Assembly: GCA_020466095.1 (NCBI GenBank)
Contig: CM035807.1
Coordinates: forward strand, 57,608,605-57,672,604
Direction of reading: 5' to 3'
Origin: Chlorops oryzae
Taxonomy: Eukaryota > Arthropoda > Insecta > Diptera > Chloropidae
Length of the DNA: 64,000 bases
The position numbers were made by a program, and so were the translations under genes. Position 1 is the stretch's first letter; every line of letters starts with the position of its first letter. The notes beneath the pieces are model-generated. The model did not search any database, was not told the DNA's origin, and saw only the letters and a program-made list of their open reading frames with translations. This document shows positions 9,880 to 20,808 of the stretch, piece by piece.

Positions 9880-12304
9880 TGTTATGTTTTCCCCATTGTC
9901 GTATATGTAAAAGATGGAAATTGTGAGATTGAATTCTTATTGTATCCCGTGTGCACTGGCAGTTCCGGCTGCTTCAGTCATGTGGGCTCGAAAATAGATA
10001 TAATAAGAATTATTTAACTGCTTAGACAATGTTGATGTACAGAAAATTATGCACACGGATAAAAATAACTGCTAGGCATCAAGAGAAGAGGAAAATAAAC
10101 TACGTTAAACAAACCCCAGATAGCCAACACGCACGAATTACCGACTGACCGACAAACTATGTTAAAGTAGCATCTACTCCACTGAGCTACTCCTTGCCCT
10201 CCCTTCCTTCGACTCTTTCAATAACGTTTAGAGTCCCAAAATGAACACAAAAATATTTCTATTTTCAGACCATTTTTTAAAATATTTACTAACAAATCAT
10301 CACGGAAATAACAATAATAAAGATTATCGACAATTTGGAATCATTATGCTATAAAAAAATATAGCTAATATTCGCCTACAAATAATACTATAAATATAAA
10401 TATATACTACACCTACAAAATTTATGAACAAAAAAAAAAAATATCGTAAAGATATCTTTGAACGTCTTCTGCGCTAAGTATTTATTTTTCTAAAGAGCGC
10501 ACAAATCAAACTAGAGAACGCTGAAAGAGTAAAGAAGTAATACCATTTCTCGTAATAACCCCTGCATTGACTTCCCGATAAAAGAGAATTTAAGAGAAAT
10601 CACAAACAAATCGCTCTTCGACTAAGAACCAGCGAAAATTGCATTGAATTGACCAAACAAAAAGAAACACAAAATTATGATACATAATTCACTCTAGGTA
10701 CGGCTTACGCACTAAAAAGTGACCCAAACGACTTTTGTTGTTGTAGCCTTCGTTGGCACAAATCAAAGAAAAGCGGAAACAAAATGCAAAAAGGAATAGC
10801 AGAGCAATACTTGAATAGAAAAAAAATGATCTCACGCGTGTACGAATAAAATAATGTACAAATTGACTTACATCTTTTCATTGCTTACTATTGTTGTTAT
10901 TGTTGTTTTTAACATCGTTGGTTGTTCTTTCTCCAATCGTTGAAGGCCTTCGCAGAGTGGGATGCAACGGTGACAATAAGCTGCTTGAAGAGATGTATGT
11001 TAGCGCAGATGATATTGATCATTACGATGATGCTCTGTTTTAGAAAAATATTAATAAATTTTTGTTTCTTTTTCTGTGAGATTTAAAATTTGGGTTTTTC
11101 TTTTTTTTTTCTGAACGGAAATCGTAGTAAGTAAATAGGAGAGAAATGTTATTACCCCACCTGGCGATACCTTTTACCATATGTATTATATTGTAATAAG
11201 CTTCATTTCGAAATAAGGAAAAGTCAAAACATGTAGATCGGTCGCCCTTCACGGATGGTTGCTAAGAATTTCCCTTTAGGTGGAAGTACAGCACACTTTA
11301 CTTTTGTAGATTGCCTTTTTTTCTCTTCCGGAGAAACTCGTTGTTTGGAATTTTGACTTTCCTGATGATGCAGTTCGTTCGCGGACGGTTGAATAGAAAC
11401 TGCATAAACTAAGCTTTGTATTTGGCCACAAGGATAGCTGCCACAGTCATTTGCTAAATAGAATAAGTTCCGAACGTCACGCTCCACGATTTAGCCTCAA
11501 TGAGTCAGTTTCAAAGGTTAGAACAAAATCCAACGTGCTTATCCATGAAAATCCAGGTTAATCCAGACAATTCAATAAAATCGAAAAAAATCCAAAAAAA
11601 TCCAAAAATCCAAAAATATAGGCCTGGGCGCATTGATCGACACCCAGGCGAAAGAAAATCAATGGATTGAGATGGCTCCAGTGTGTGATTTAGCGGATGT
11701 CTCCGGACAAGAAATACCTAACCAAGAATATTATTTGGAATGATCACGTTTTCCCTGATTCTTCACAAATAGGTTTTATAACTTACAACTTCCTGATCCA
11801 AGCACAATGTGGGTTTTTCCTTCCGTAATGTTTTAATTTTAAGTAAAACTTATTATCAGTAGTCTTTTTTTTCTTTTTATTTTTTTTTCTTTTAAATTTT
11901 GTATTTTATTTTAAGTTTTTAAACACAAATTTTAATGAAATATACTTTATAATTTTACTCAACGGAACTAGACGACCTTTCTGCACGATATGCTTTTAAT
12001 TATTCACCGACAGAAAAACTAAAGCGAGGAAGCAGCCGCTTTTATAGTTTTCGACTTGCAAAAGCTTTTTGCTTATTCAGCCATAAGCCTAGCTTGAGAG
12101 ACAGGTACATATTTCGGTCAGTTCTTTTTTTTTTTTCTCTTCTATTTCCTCTTTCTCTCACAAAAAAGGTTTTCTTTTTATTTTTTTTGATAGAACGCAT
12201 TATAGATTTGCATGGCCTGATCTATGACGTGAAATGCAAACGAAAAAAGAGATTAATATCGATTTGGCTATTCGTTACCCAATAGACAATTTTAATCCAG
12301 CACA
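9880..12304 (-). repeat. 5' LTR of the Osvaldo/Ulysses-like element
   Basis: 2425 bp, the partner of 397-2825. Its inner edge at 9880 is followed, on the minus strand, by three bases and then the primer binding site. The outer edge abuts the TSD copy aatc at 12305-12308. It should hold the element's promoter, but I could not place a TATA box with confidence. Confidence 0.92.
11224..11487 (-). CDS. Small open frame inside the 5' LTR, doubtful
   Basis: The second copy of the 87-codon LTR frame, again without an ATG. In this LTR it lies upstream of gag on the transcribed strand, so it could serve as a leader exon. That matters because gag's RING-like domain also lacks an upstream ATG. Otherwise nothing supports function. 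Confidence 0.2.
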   Translation of the reverse strand: MERDVRNLFYLANDCGSYPCGQIQSLVYAVSIQPSANELHHQESQNSKQRVSPEEKKRQSTKVKCAVLPPKGKFLATIREGRPIYMF

Positions 12305-12308
12305 AATC

Positions 12309-13430
12309 TTTGGTAGCATTACTTCAACTTACAATTCTCATAAGCATATGCGAATTAAAATATAAAACGTAATAAAATTGTCACGCACTCATATTAATGG
12401 TGTAGTTTAATTTGTGAAAAGAACAATTGCTCCATCATCATTCTCTGTACGTAAATATATCTACAGTGCGAAGTAAAAATTTAGTTTTGTATTAAAAGGG
12501 TAAGGGTAATGTGAGGCAATTGCAAGCAATGAGAAGAACAAGAAAGAAAGCAGATCATAAACACCAAATTTATGTCAATCGCGCATCGATTGCGCAATAT
12601 CAATAAATCGAAGTTAGTGAAGCAGAACGTAAGCAATCGAAGCAAAAACGCAAGCTGGCGTTTTGACACATATTGCATGGCACGCTGGTCACAGCGCAGC
12701 ACAGGTGACCCAATAAATATCCAAATATGCTGAGTTGGATATGTGGCACCAGAAACACAGCAGAAAATTAGTGACCTACGACACTTTTATGGTAGCAGCG
12801 ATCAGTGAGGGTGCCTCTGCCTCTGCGTTTTCACTATAAAAGATGTTGATCAACTAATGTTCGGGGAGTCTACGGTAGTCTATAGTCTCAAATCGTCGGA
12901 TCAGTCTCCAGTCAATCGTCGTTAAACTATAATAAGTCAAACTTTTGTATAATTTAAGAATTAGTCAATAAAGACTGGTTAAACAAACAAATCAACGCGC
13001 TTTCTTGGAAAGGACCATGATCAGAACGAAAAGTCTTAACAAGAGCCTTCAAAAATTTTTAAGACAAAGGCAGGGATTAGTGCTCGGACTAGAATATTTT
13101 TAAAGGAGGTAGATTTTGAAAGAAGAAGTGGTAGATTCGTAGAAAAAAATATAGATTTAAAATTGATTAAAATATTAATACAGTATATCACATCTGATCA
13201 CCTAAAAAGTTGGGAAACTTACATGTCTTAAGATATTTTCTCTTATTATAAAACAATTTGTCAATATTTATTGGATGTCATTAAGCGCTAATACTGCCAT
13301 TCTCAACAACATTCTTGACAAAAGAAAGCTGCCTAACTTTTTTTTTATAAAACATAACATTTAAACACATTTTTTTATGCTCTCAATTATTCTAAAGATC
13401 ATAAAATAAGTAAAAAAACAAGTATGAATG
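12309..13430. other. No gene; possible solo LTR near 12660-12990
   Basis: No supported coding region. Around 12830-12985 there is a promoter-like order: actataaaaga at about 12833, a tcagt/cagtc-rich stretch, then caataaag at about 12967. That resembles U3-R-U5 of an LTR, but I could not define ends or a target duplication. The rest is AT-rich and featureless. Confidence 0.35.
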
Positions 13431-13503
13431 CTAAAGTCGGTCAAGCCCGACTTTGAAATACCCAGCGTCCCGACATTATGAGTGCACTATGTTTTTCTTC
13501 GCT

Positions 13504-14150
13504 ATTTGTGGGCGTGGCAGTGGGAAGGCCATATAAATTATTTCCCTACACCCTTCATTCGCCTTGGTGAACCTATGTTGCGAATTTGAAGCTTCTACGC
13601 CTTTTACTTCGGAAGTTACGAAAAATCTTCATTTGTGGGCGTGACAGTGGGCGGGCCACATAACATTTTTACCTACACCTTTCATTCGCCTTGGTGAACC
13701 TATGTTGCGAATTTGAAGCTTCTACGCCTTTTACTTCGGAAGTAACGAAAAATCTTCATTTGTGGGCGTGGCAGTGGTCGGGCCACATAAAATTTTTACC
13801 TACAACTTTCATTCGCCTTGGCGAACCTATGTTGCGAATTCGAAGCTTCTACGCCTTTTACTTCGGAAGTTACGAAAAATCTTCATTTGTGGGCGTGGCA
13901 GCAGGCGAGCCAGTTAAATTTTTTCCCTACACCTTTTGTTTGCCTTGGTCAACCTATGTTGCGAATTTGAAGCGTCTACGCCTATTAATTCGGAAGTTAC
14001 GAAAAATCTCCATTTGTGGGCGTGGAAGTGGGCGGGCCATATAAATTTTTTTCCTATACCTTTCATTCGCCTTGGTCAACCTATGTTGCGAATTTGAACC
14101 TTCTACGCCTTTTACTTCACAAGTTACGATAAGCCCTTATTTGTGGGCTT
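13504..14150. repeat. 127-bp tandem repeat array, about five units
   Basis: The marker atttgtggg starts at 13504, 13631, 13758, 13885, 14012 and 14139, an exact 127-bp spacing at every step. Units also share ttcgccttggt and cctatgttgcgaat. Units have diverged by substitution but not by length. Confidence 0.92.
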
Positions 14151-14408
14151 ATTTGTTGGCGTGGCTCACGGAGAGCGGCGTCCATTTTTTGCCAGGATAT
14201 GTCCCTTTTTGTGGTTTACCAGTACACCAAATATCAACGGATTGTGTTGAGTGGTTCGCAAGTTACAAGCATTTTACTGAAAACACATTATATTCATTTG
14301 TGGGCGTGGCAGTGGGCGGATGTCTCCCATTTTTACTTAGGATCATACTCGGATCCCGATATACCTGTGTGCCAAATTTCGACTTGAGTGGTCCAGCCGT
14401 TTCGGAGG

Positions 14409-14462
14409 AGATCCGACCACGGACGGACGGACAGACGGACGGACGGACGGACAGACGGACAG
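14409..14462. repeat. CGGA/CAGA simple repeat
   Basis: A run of cggacgga and cagacgga units next to the right end of the unclassified repeat. Short tetranucleotide tracts like this often sit near the ends of such non-autonomous repeats. Confidence 0.85.
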
Positions 14463-14580
14463 CTTAGTTCTCCCTGTTACAAGATTCGCACAAAACTAAT
14501 ATACCCCGCTTACGCTGGGTATAAAAAGGCATAAGTAAGTAAAAAAAAGTGGTAGTTTTTGACCTAGCGTGGTGGAAATG

Positions 14581-15367
14581 TGTTGCGTGCTGGGGATGGA
14601 CGTCTAAGCGAATACCACAAATAAGAACGCCATTGAATTCAGTTGCAATTATTGTTTATTGAAGTCCTTTTTCTTCTTATATAGCAATCCTGTTCCGGCT
14701 TACTTAACTGCCCTGATCCCTAGCTAACACTTTTCAGATCTGATAAGACCTAAGATTCCAAACTGCAAGTCCTCTTCCATAGATCGAAGCTCCGCTTAAA
14801 TAGATCAATATTGCCGATCCAGCAATATTGGATATTGATTGATTTCATAAGTATGACTTCAAACTTCCCCTGCCGGTGTGACTACGTTGCACTTGTTGTT
14901 GTTGCACTTGGCTCTTGTTATTCTGTTGCGTTGATTGCCCTTCTCGATCGCCTGTTGTTGTTGTTGCGAGTTACGCCAATAGCTTTATTGCTGTGTTTCT
15001 ATTGTTGATGTAGGTCTGCCTTTGAAGACATTGAACCTCTTATGCACCGCTTATGCTGGTGCATATTGCTGACTTGTTTGCTCGTGGTCTTTCGTCTTTT
15101 TCTTCGCTTGCCCTTTCCTTGGGTCGGCCTTGTGCCAAGTTTGGTACTGGCGATCGGTGTGCTTGTTTACGTAATTGTTGCGTTCTAATGTTGTTGTTGT
15201 TCTTGCTGAAGGGTGTCGGATTTCGAGCTTGGTGCTGTTTCGTGGAACTCCTCTGCTGTGTTTTGATTGTTTTTTTATATGTTTTGGCACTTTTTTTTTG
15301 CTTAGAGCTGATAGCGTGACGTTGCAGTGTGACGTGACGTAAGTTGTGTTTAGCACGACTCACAACA
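14581..15367 (-). repeat. 3' LTR of an errantivirus-like element related to family B
   Basis: A 787-bp block starting TGTTGCG and ending CACAACA on the plus strand. It is followed by a pyrimidine block (tccctcccctcctc, 15368-15381) that is a polypurine tract on the minus strand. The sequence next to it (agccacgat.ctc.tgact on the minus strand) matches the region just upstream of family B's tract at 31417-31456. So this is the 3' LTR of a related but distinct element in minus orientation. Small antisense frames in it are low-complexity. Confidence 0.72.
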
Positions 15368-15381
15368 TCCCTCCCCTCCTC
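15368..15381 (-). promoter_or_regulatory. Polypurine tract of the 14581-15367 LTR
   Basis: The minus strand reads gaggaggggaggga directly before the LTR start TGTTGTGAGTCG. This is the expected primer for plus-strand DNA synthesis in LTR elements. Confidence 0.75.
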
Positions 15382-17700
15382 GGCAAGTCATGAGCATCGT
15401 GGCTGTTCATAAAAACGTTGCGGCTACCAGTGTGAAATTGAGACTCGGGTCAGCCTGCCATGATGTCTGCTGATAGTGGCTATAGGCTCGCCGATGTCAC
15501 TGGTAATGCTCTGGTAGGCTGCTTGCTTGAATGGGAGTGATGATTTCTAATCATTCCGATCTTCTTGATAGTTGTGCCGGTTCGTGATGAAAATTGATGT
15601 CGCTGCTTCTATGATGCGTTTTGTCTTGATTGTTGCTGTTCCGGTGTGGGATCTCAGTGTTTTGAAGAAGATTTAGAATTGTACTTTCTACCTTAAAACT
15701 ATTGTAATATGTGCTCAGTTTGTTTTTAAACATTTCGATTTTGACAATATTTTCATATGCATGTTTTACTTTACTTTTTTTTTTTTATAGAATTAATAGG
15801 TATTCAATATTTTATGAATTTTAATTCATATTTTCTTTCAAACCGTGATATATGTATATTAGTTTCCTTTTTTTTTCATTGGATCGAAAACTTTGCTATT
15901 ATATATTATATAACACATCCTTTTTAAAAAAAAAAATATATATAAAAATATTTTATATAAAAACGCATCTCAATATAACGAAAAAAAATAATAAAATGTA
16001 TGGAACAGTTAAAAAAAAAAAAAAAATTAGAAAAGAAAAATGTTGAAAAAATTGAAGAGTAAAAAAAATAAATAAAAGGAGAAAGAGAAAAAAAATATTT
16101 TATTGAAAGCTAGAATTAAAGATGTATACGAAATAAAAATGTCAAAAATGAACCTATCAATGTAAAATATGATAGTTTGTTTATATATATTGTTTTGGAA
16201 TTCTTACAATTTCTAATAAATCACTATTTTTTAATCGGTTAGCAATTGTAAATGAAAATATTGAAATATATATATTTTTTTCCTTCTTAAATTCTAAGTA
16301 CTCCATTAAAAACTTTTTATATATTTTTTTTTTAAATTCGTCTGAAGAACAGTCAATTACTTAGTATATGGCTTGACATTTTTGAGAGTGAAAATTATTA
16401 TATTTCTCTTTTTTTTCTCTTTTTTTTAAACTTTTCCTTTTTTTTCGTCTCAAATACAATCAAATTCTTATTTAATATATTTAAGCTGTTCGAAATTTTC
16501 AAATGGCTTGAAAATTTTAAGAGTGACATTGAGTTTAAATTTTTTTTCACATCTTAAAATTTTAGTACTTCCTCGAAAACTTTTTTTTTTTAACTTTTCT
16601 TTTCATACAATCAATTGCTTATTGCCCATATTCAGGGTTGTTCGAAATTTTTAAATCAAAATGATTTCGGATTTTAACATATGTAAGTATATGGCTTGAA
16701 AATTTTAAGAGTGGCATTGATTTTAGTTAATTTAAATGTATGGCACTCGTGTGCTTTACATTCCAAAGTTCAATTTCTGTTTAGCAGTTAAAATATTTTC
16801 AGATATTTTTTTATACTTTAAATCATGTGGATGCATATAAATATGTATATTTTATTAAATTGAATAAATAAATAAATTTTGTTTTTTAGAGGGCTTCAAA
16901 TATAGCATAAATGCAACTTAAATACCAAACAAGTCGGAAGATTAGAAGCAATTTAAAAAAAACAACACCCAAAAACACCTCTTCAATTTTTAGAACAATT
17001 TATGAGCTTTCATTAATGGCATTCCTCTTACACCTATTTTCACCTTAAGCTGAGATATACGATTTTAAAACTTGCCCCAAAAGCGCATTTTCAGTTGTGT
17101 ATGAACGAAAAGTAGTGTGAGCGCCTCTTTATGGTTTTCATGTAAAAAAAAGAAGAAAGATACACAAAGCGGTGTTATTTTCAGCTTTATTGCTATATTC
17201 TTATAACAATTATTTATCCCACACTCAATTTAATATCTTAGAAACCATAAGGGATTGGGGCGTGGGGATTGAGTAGGTCGATCGATATAAGAAATTCACA
17301 ACGCAAAATGGTCTTGTCTAATTTTTTGGATTTTGGCGTATACGTGAAGATAACTCCGGAACGGGCAAATTGTGCAATTGTGAAAATTTTCAAAGCATTG
17401 CAAGAAATTTTATAAATGTGAAATGTGAAATAATTTTTTGCCTTAAAGTAAAACATGTTTTAAACAAAAACCGACATTTATGAAATAAAAAAGATTCAAA
17501 TATTGATAAAAAAAAATATAATTTAATGTTAATAATTTTTGGAAGTTTTCATATTTTTAGAAACATTCACAAAAGGAGAAAATTGACAATTCAAATGCGA
17601 TTTTATAAATGAAAATACTTACAGAAAATCTGATAACATATTCGAAATAAGCAACCTCGAATTAGCTAGAGTGCCAAACTTAACGAAGATAGGATAACTC
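15382..17700. other. Internal remnant, then AT-rich DNA; no gene
   Basis: The first 350 bases are probably the 3' internal end of the element whose LTR is at 14581. From about 15770 the DNA is very AT-rich with many A and T runs. A motif close to atggcttgaaaattttaagagtg recurs near 16364, 16503 and 16689. About 100 bases at 15905-16005 match, in inverted orientation, the filler inside B2 near 47380-47465. No coding region is supported. Confidence 0.55.
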
Positions 17701-17948
17701 CTTTTATTATTGTCCCACTTTTGTATGGGCTCGAAGCACTGTGGGCCGCAGCAATTATTATTACCATGGCAACAACTCCCACCGTGTTAAAAGATCATAT
17801 CACGGTAACTTTCGCAACAATAATTACACTGCTTCCAACAACAACAGGAATAGGGTTATTATAATTATAAAAAAAATCCCAATCAATAAAGAAACCCTCA
17901 CAACAATAAAACCAACCACAGGGGAAAAGGCAATTAATCCAATAACAT
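17700..17948 (+). pseudogene. Gag C-terminal remnant of a Gypsy element
   Basis: A short frame rich in Asn, Tyr, His and Arg (for example NNNYTASNNNRNR) like the disordered end of Gag in 17.6/297-type Gypsy elements. It runs up to the insertion point of the BEL element at 17949. The protease of the same element resumes after that BEL element at 35661. Left border uncertain. Confidence 0.5.
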
Positions 17949-18069
17949 TGTTCGTTTTTCCCGCTGTCGCTACGCAGCTAAGTCCCACCAGCGGCGAAAA
18001 AACGGGAAAAAAGGAGGGCAGCATTTCGAGCCCAGCTGCTCGCCACTTTTTCCCGCCGGGCTTGACTGG
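17949..18069 (+). repeat. Element C 5' LTR, first part
   Basis: The first 121 bp of the LTR, matching 35134-35254. It ends with ctgg, the target sequence duplicated by B1 (18066-18069). It contains the gttttttcccgct/agcggcgaaaaaacggg inverted pair seen in the other LTR too. Confidence 0.88.
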
Positions 18070-18455
18070 TGTTGTGAGCCGTATCTATTCACAACCCTTT
18101 CACGTTGACTCTGATCGACAACAAATCAAATAACACCGCAGCGAACGAAAATAAACAAACGACCCTGAAATGAAAGCTGACAAAATGGTAAATTCATGGT
18201 CAAGGTCGAAACAACGCTGAAGTCGAAGCCAATAATTGCAGCAAGCGACGAAATATGATCAATCGTAACGGACAAACAGACGAACGGCGAGAACGATGAA
18301 CGGCGAGATCGACGAACGGATCAGTTTCGCATGATCAGCAAATGCAAAGTAGAACACAAAAACAAAGCAACAAGTGACTATGACGACATCACCAAGAATT
18401 GGGTCAGCAGTCGCAGCACGAGAAGCATTGCCACATCGTTTTACGCATTCCGAAG
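18070..18455 (+). repeat. B1 5' LTR, truncated
   Basis: Only the first 386 bp of the 758-bp LTR. It stops at gaagttcca, just before the hairpin and TATA box seen in the 3' LTR, and joins directly to leader sequence (ctcactcactcacaacg). Compared with B2, the rest of the LTR, the tRNA primer site and the first part of the leader are deleted. Confidence 0.9.
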
Positions 18456-18907
18456 TTCCACTCACTCACTCACAACGATTTCATATCAGATTGTCTTGAA
18501 CGTGTGCATGATCTGTGGAAAAATTAAAGGATAGCTGAAGCGGAACTGGAACCAGTTTTAAACACGACGAGTCGCACCGCCTAGCTGAAGCCTATTTTCA
18601 CAGATCTGGACTTGCGGACGATTGAAATAATCTCAAATAAAGACTATATTGACGGTGAAAGTTTTCGCCGCCAGTATCCTCTTGAAATTGTTGATTGAGA
18701 AATTTTTTTTTAAAATTGTTTTGCGAAGAAAATAAAACTGTTTCAGATAATTCCAGACAAGAAAACGAAATCCGAGACGAAAAGCAGCAAAAGGAAAAGT
18801 CGAAAAATGAAAATGGTAAGTGGAAAATTATGAATAAACTGTGCAAGAGTCCCGTTGTTTTAGAAAATATATGTAAAAACGGTGCAGTACCGCAAATATT
18901 CAACTCT
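18456..18907 (+). other. B1 leader
   Basis: Untranslated leader matching B2's 54542-54985 region. It includes a splice donor at 18816. A short possible acceptor, ttgttttag, lies at about 18854-18862. The candidate gag ATG present in B2 is ATA here (18908-18910). Confidence 0.7.
18813..18821 (+). promoter_or_regulatory. Splice donor directly after an ATG
   Basis: ATG (18813-18815) is followed at once by GTAAGT (18816-18821), a consensus donor. The same arrangement is kept in B2 near 54639-54650 on the minus strand. Insect errantiviruses make env from a spliced RNA, and the env acceptor at 27598-27599 would keep the reading phase of this ATG. Confidence 0.65.
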
Positions 18908-20561
18908 ATAGAAGACGAATTAGACAAACTCAGACAACATCTACATCAGTCAGAAATAGATGCAAAAACAATCGTAGCAAGAAGTTAGAAAACTAAAAAG
19001 TACATTAAGAACAGTTTGTGCAACTTCTCCAACACCAAGCCCGAATACCGCAAGGAAGATTAGAACAACGAGTACTAACACAGAAAACGTTGAGATTTCA
19101 ACCATTACTACAACCCCTGTAGGAACAGCTAGCAGCAACATAATAAATTTTGAATTGACATCTACTACAGCAGCCCCTGTAGGAACAACTATCACAGAAC
19201 GTTTTGAGCGACCGCCCGTCACACCAAAAAACATACCGAAAATACAAAGAATAATGGCAACGCAATTGCAAGCGGATGAATTAATGAAAAAAGTGGCTCA
19301 CCTGGTACCACAATTTTCAGGCTCACAAACCTCAGAATTATTTGGGGAAGCAGAAAAGCTCATAACAGGAATCGAACTATTGAAAAGTGTTGTGAGTGGC
19401 AGTGAATCTAGAGATATTATAAAATGCGTCAAAAATAGATTGTCAGGATTAGCGTATACAAAAGTGAGCCAGCGATTAGTAACTAGTCTAGACGACATAA
19501 TTGAAATTATTTAGAGAGAGTTCTTAAAGCGCAGGAGTCTGGAGACAATCCGTTCCGAAATAGCAAGAGCAGAACAGCAGGCTAATGAAAGAGCTTCCAC
19601 ATTTGGGGGAAGATTGGAAGTCTTGTTTAATGAGGCCGAGGAAATTATAAATAAGTTATGGAATAGCTCGGAAGCAGTGTCGGCACTCAGCGAGTACAGA
19701 AGATTAGCAACATTCAGGTTCATTTTAGGTGTTCGAGACTCATACATGCAGAGCCGCCTAGAAATGAACAAAGATAAATCAATCGCGGATTTAATCAGAT
19801 TAGCTGAGGAAACAGAAGAGTTGCATTTTGAAAACCATGTTAAATGTCAGTCTACTCATGCCGTGAACCAATTTGTCCCTATGGGACCCCAAACAGTTCC
19901 ATGTGCTTTTTGCAATACAGTAGGTCACACTTGGGATGTGTGCATACAGAGAAGGAATACACCTTTCTGCAGTGTTTGTGCTGAATATGGGCACGAACAG
20001 AGTAATAAGTGCAATCAAAACAATAGCAAAGATATATTATTGACTGAGCAATCTTGTGCGTTTTGCGGAAAGATAGGGCACTTGGAGAACAAGTGTTTTA
20101 GCAGAATAAGAAAATTATTTTGCAGCATTTGTAGGGTGAAAGGTCATGAGAGCAATAAATTCTGTAGGCCAAGACAGGGACCACCAGAACAATTTAATCA
20201 AGCAAACCAGAACTCGGGACAACCTAACTCATCCCCAATACAAAACTTCAATCCCTTCCGAAGCCAAGGTGCTGCCCAACCTTTTACTCCAGCTTTTACG
20301 AAACCGGATTTCAATAAACCCCAAAATTCTACTACGCAAAATTTTAGTCAAAATTCGAGTCAATACGATTCACAAAATTCGAATAGAACACAGACACAAT
20401 ACGTTAACCAGAGACAAACACCACCTTTTATAGATAAGCCGCCTGGGGGTATGCAATGCTTTAAGTGCCATAATTATGGTCACATAGCCAGATTTTGTAA
20501 AGAAATGCCCCAGCAGGAAAGAAATAGTCAGGGAAACTCCATGCGGCCCGGTCAAGGCTAA
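18908..20561 (+). pseudogene. gag: B1 Gag, broken
   Basis: Capsid polyprotein, non-functional here. Relative to B2 it has lost the start ATG (ATA), a segment of about 130 codons covering the coiled coil (junction near 18975) with a frameshift, and has a TAG at 19512-19514 where B2 has Lys. The rest, from about 19155, keeps the capsid region and five CCHC zinc knuckles: CAFCNTVGHTWDVC, CSVCAEYGHEQSNKC, CAFCGKIGHLENKC, CSICRVKGHESNKFC and CFKCHNYGHIARFC. It ends with a Gln/Asn-rich tail. See B2 for the intact form. Confidence 0.88.
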
Positions 20562-20808
20562 TAGGCCGGAATTCCCAAACCCAGTCGACAGTTAAAAGGC
20601 CAAGTCTAGTTCCGGTCAAAGAAGAGAATAAAGAAAAAGAGAAATTAGTTAATTTAAAAAATACAAAAAAAAGACAGTTCGTTTTGAGGAACTAGACATT
20701 AATAAGATTTTTATCGATGACATAGATAGTCAGAACATAGATAAGAAAGTAAGGAATATAGAAAGTAAGAAAGAAAACGAATTGAAAAATAGAAAGGAAA
20801 ACGTTTTA
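20562..20808 (+). other. Gap between gag and pol
   Basis: After the gag stop the pol frame is closed until about 20653 and its first ATG is at 20809. So gag and pol do not overlap, unlike most Gypsy elements. An A-run at about 20664-20671 differs in length from B2 by one base. No clear acceptor or pseudoknot was recognised. Confidence 0.55.

Larger units (their letters stand above)
397..12304 (-). mobile_element. Ty3/Gypsy LTR retrotransposon, Osvaldo/Ulysses-like
   Basis: A complete LTR element in minus orientation with two LTRs of about 2.43 kb beginning TGTT and ending CACA on the plus strand. A 4-bp TSD, aatc, lies at 393-396 and 12305-12308. Gene order on the minus strand is 5' LTR, tRNA-Lys-type primer site, gag, pol (protease, RT, RNase H, integrase), 3' LTR; no env is seen. 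Very long LTRs with a tRNA-Lys primer site are known for Ulysses and Osvaldo of Drosophila, so that clade is the best guess. A 1467-bp LINE insertion (3251-4717) breaks the integrase, so this copy cannot make a full Pol. No purine-rich tract is evident next to the 3' LTR. Confidence 0.9.
13431..14524. repeat. Unclassified repeat element with internal tandem array
   Basis: The left end has a stem-loop (aaagtcgg...cccgacttt, 13431-13453) followed by aatacccagcgt. The right end reads acgctgggtataaaaa, so the edges carry short inverted acccagcgt/acgctgggt motifs. Between them lie a 127-bp tandem array and a (CGGA/CAGA)n tract. Repeats with this layout are common in fly genomes as non-autonomous elements. 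I cannot tell whether it is Helitron-like, TIR-type or satellite-derived. The open frames across it are artefacts of the repeats. Confidence 0.6.

Noticed and set aside
13691..14467. Open frames of 117 and 131 codons
   Set aside because: Generated by the 127-bp tandem repeats; the period shifts frame each unit, so the same peptide recurs in different frames.
15040..15363. Two overlapping antisense frames of about 100 codons
   Set aside because: Both lie inside an LTR and are low-complexity Lys/Thr/Gln/Arg-rich; overlapping frames point to base composition.
17238..17456. 72-codon minus-strand frame in AT-rich DNA
   Set aside because: Short, no domain, and of a length expected by chance here.
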